A stretch of DNA of 5,856 nt from Syntrophaceae bacterium UBA4810 (GTDB taxonomy: Bacteria > Desulfobacterota > Syntrophia > Syntrophales > Smithellaceae): the NCBI GenBank assembly GCA_002402545.1, contig DHGA01000074.1, positions 1 through 5,856 of the forward strand, written 5' to 3'. Below, in pieces: positions 4,520 through 5,856 of this stretch (the first letter of the stretch is position 1; each line of letters begins with the position of its first letter). The position numbers were made by a program, and so were the translations under genes. The notes beneath the pieces were generated by a model. That model searched no databases. It had not been told where the DNA came from and saw only the letters and a program-made list of their open reading frames with translations.

Positions 4520-5856
4520 ATGATGGAAATCGCGGACGGCACGAAAAAACAGGACATATCCTATTTTCCACTAAACGAGCTAAGGCAGGCTTCTGAAAAC
4601 GGGTTGCTTTACGACAAATTTTCGCCGAACGCAGACGAAGACGATGCGAAACTGTATTGGAGCATCAAGGCGGATGGCATTCGTGAGCCTCTCCACGTAT
4701 CCGCCGACGGCTATATCCTCTCCGGGCACAGGCGATATGCAGCGGCATCGTGGTTAGGGCTGAACGTGGTGCCCTGCCTTGTCGCCGATGACATTGTGTG
4801 GGGCGACTTGAGCGCCGATGAACGGTTGGCTAAGCTGGCACTTTACAACAAACAAAGAAGCAAGACACAGGCAGAATTACTCCGGGAGGCCCTTCAGGAA
4901 ATTTCACCCGACGAGGCTTATCAGAATTTGCTGTTAGATCGTGGAAAAAGGCGGCGGATCAATATTGAAGACAACATAGAGCTTGGCCATTGCAAGAGAC
5001 GAGCGCGGATCACAACAAAGGCTTTCTTGCACGCGGCGCAACTAGCCATTGAAGCAGAGCGTGAATACTGGCCGTTGACTGTTCGGCGTGTGCATTACCT
5101 CCTGCTGAACAACCCACCTTTACGACATGACAAAAAACCCGGATCGACATATCAAAATGATCTTGCTAGCTACAAGGCTTTGACGAATCTGCTGCTACGG
5201 GCACGGCTTGCCGGTGAAATACCTCACGCTGCTATCGAGGATGAGCTGAGACCGATCAGCGTCATTCAGACCTATCAGAACCCGGCGGACTTCATCAAGG
5301 ATGAGGCGACGAATTTTCTCCGTGGTTATGCTCGTGATCTGTTACGGGGCCAGGAAAATCACGTTGAAATTTTGGTGGAGAAAAACGCAATCCGACGGCA
5401 CGTTGAACTGGTGGCCGACGAATATTGTATTTCTTGCACCACCGGGCGCGGATATAGCAGCTTAACTCCACGGCTGAAAATGGTCAGACGTTTCTTACAA
5501 TCCGGCAAATCTCAACTTGTCCTTTTGATCCTGTCGGATTTTGACCCGGACGGCGAAGAGATAGCAGCGAGCTTTCCACGTTCACTCCGGGATGATTTCG
5601 GGCTTTGGAATGTTAAGTCGTGCAAGGTTGCCCTCTCCGGCGCGGACGTTAAAGAAAATAATTTGCCCTCAGATATGGAAGCAAAAACATCCTCTCCGAA
5701 TTACTGCAAGTTTGTTGAACGGCATGGAACTCATGTTGCTGAATTGGATGCCGCGCCCGTTGAATTATTACAGAATAAACTTCGGGATGCAATTGAGGGT
5801 TGTTTGGATATGGAACTGTTCCGGGCTGAGGTTGAAAAAGAAAAAGAAGACGCTGC
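4520..5856 (+). CDS. ParB-type domain fused to a topoisomerase VI A/Spo11-like TOPRIM protein (3' end outside window)
   Basis: The frame is open from the ATG at 4520 to the window edge (445 complete codons). Residues about 13-115 resemble a ParB/sulfiredoxin-type domain, with DGIREPL (52-58), GYILSGHRRYAAA (64-76) and VPCLV (84-88). Residues about 165-445 resemble the topoisomerase VI A/Spo11 family. WPLTVRRVHYLL (184-195) matches the winged-helix segment holding the catalytic tyrosine, here Y193. A TOPRIM domain follows, with E287 in LVEKNA and D340/D342 in SDFDPDG. Later come YCKFVERHGT (395-404) and AELDA (407-411). No B-subunit (GHKL ATPase) gene is visible. Known B-less relatives in mobile elements have been called Mini-A. 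Start choice is uncertain: the G-run 4514-4518 fits the ATG at 4523 better, and an in-frame ATG at 4496 would overlap the primase gene by 16 bases. The product may nick or break element DNA, or act in segregation; this is inferred. Confidence 0.85.
   Translation, partial: MMEIADGTKKQDISYFPLNELRQASENGLLYDKFSPNADEDDAKLYWSIKADGIREPLHVSADGYILSGHRRYAAASWLGLNVVPCLVADDIVWGDLSADERLAKLALYNKQRSKTQAELLREALQEISPDEAYQNLLLDRGKRRRINIEDNIELGHCKRRARITTKAFLHAAQLAIEAEREYWPLTVRRVHYLLLNNPPLRHDKKPGSTYQNDLASYKALTNLLLRARLAGEIPHAAIEDELRPISVIQTYQNPADFIKDEATNFLRGYARDLLRGQENHVEILVEKNAIRRHVELVADEYCISCTTGRGYSSLTPRLKMVRRFLQSGKSQLVLLILSDFDPDGEEIAASFPRSLRDDFGLWNVKSCKVALSGADVKENNLPSDMEAKTSSPNYCKFVERHGTHVAELDAAPVELLQNKLRDAIEGCLDMELFRAEVEKEKEDA

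Overview
The window looks like one end of an integrated mobile element in a bacterium, and most genes are read left to right. The first 25 bases, read on the minus strand, match the 3' half of an initiator tRNA-Met gene, from anticodon loop to T-stem. The matching 5' half is absent, as expected for a tRNA attachment (att) site. Host identity cannot be fixed from this sequence. The mixed GC content and the look of the proteins resemble elements of sulfate- or metal-reducing Deltaproteobacteria (Desulfobacterota), but that is a low-confidence impression.

Layout. Positions 1-251 hold the att core, a possible promoter and an unusually dense set of short repeats: three CTTTGGG boxes and five GGTAGC boxes. 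Four of the GGTAGC boxes form two mirrored pairs at 11-bp pitch. Next come a tyrosine integrase (252-1463), overlapping by one base an AT-rich gene for an unrecognised HTH/cysteine-cluster protein (1463-2476). A short gap (2477-2564) can fold over the next ribosome binding site. A tightly overlapped cluster follows: an AlpA/excisionase-like HTH protein (2565-2783), an unrecognised 46-residue protein (2780-2920), a 532-residue primase-polymerase/RecA-like helicase fusion (2913-4511), and a long reading frame that runs off the window (4520-5856). That last gene joins an N-terminal ParB-type domain to a topoisomerase VI A/Spo11-like winged-helix plus TOPRIM body.

How the genes may work together. 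The integrase and AlpA-like protein would control integration and excision. The primase-helicase would replicate the excised form. The ParB/Spo11-like fusion may act on DNA topology, segregation or recombination during that phase. Inside the primase-helicase gene, between the coding parts for the catalytic domains, lie two hairpins, a 24-bp AT-rich stretch, six perfect copies of the dyad octamer TGTCTACA/TGTAGACA (several at 10-bp multiples) and, further on, two DnaA-box-like sites. I read this as a candidate replication origin embedded in the replication gene, comparable in logic to phage lambda, whose origin lies within gene O. No capsid, terminase, conjugation or resistance gene is visible here, so whether this is a prophage, satellite, ICE or integrated plasmid is open.
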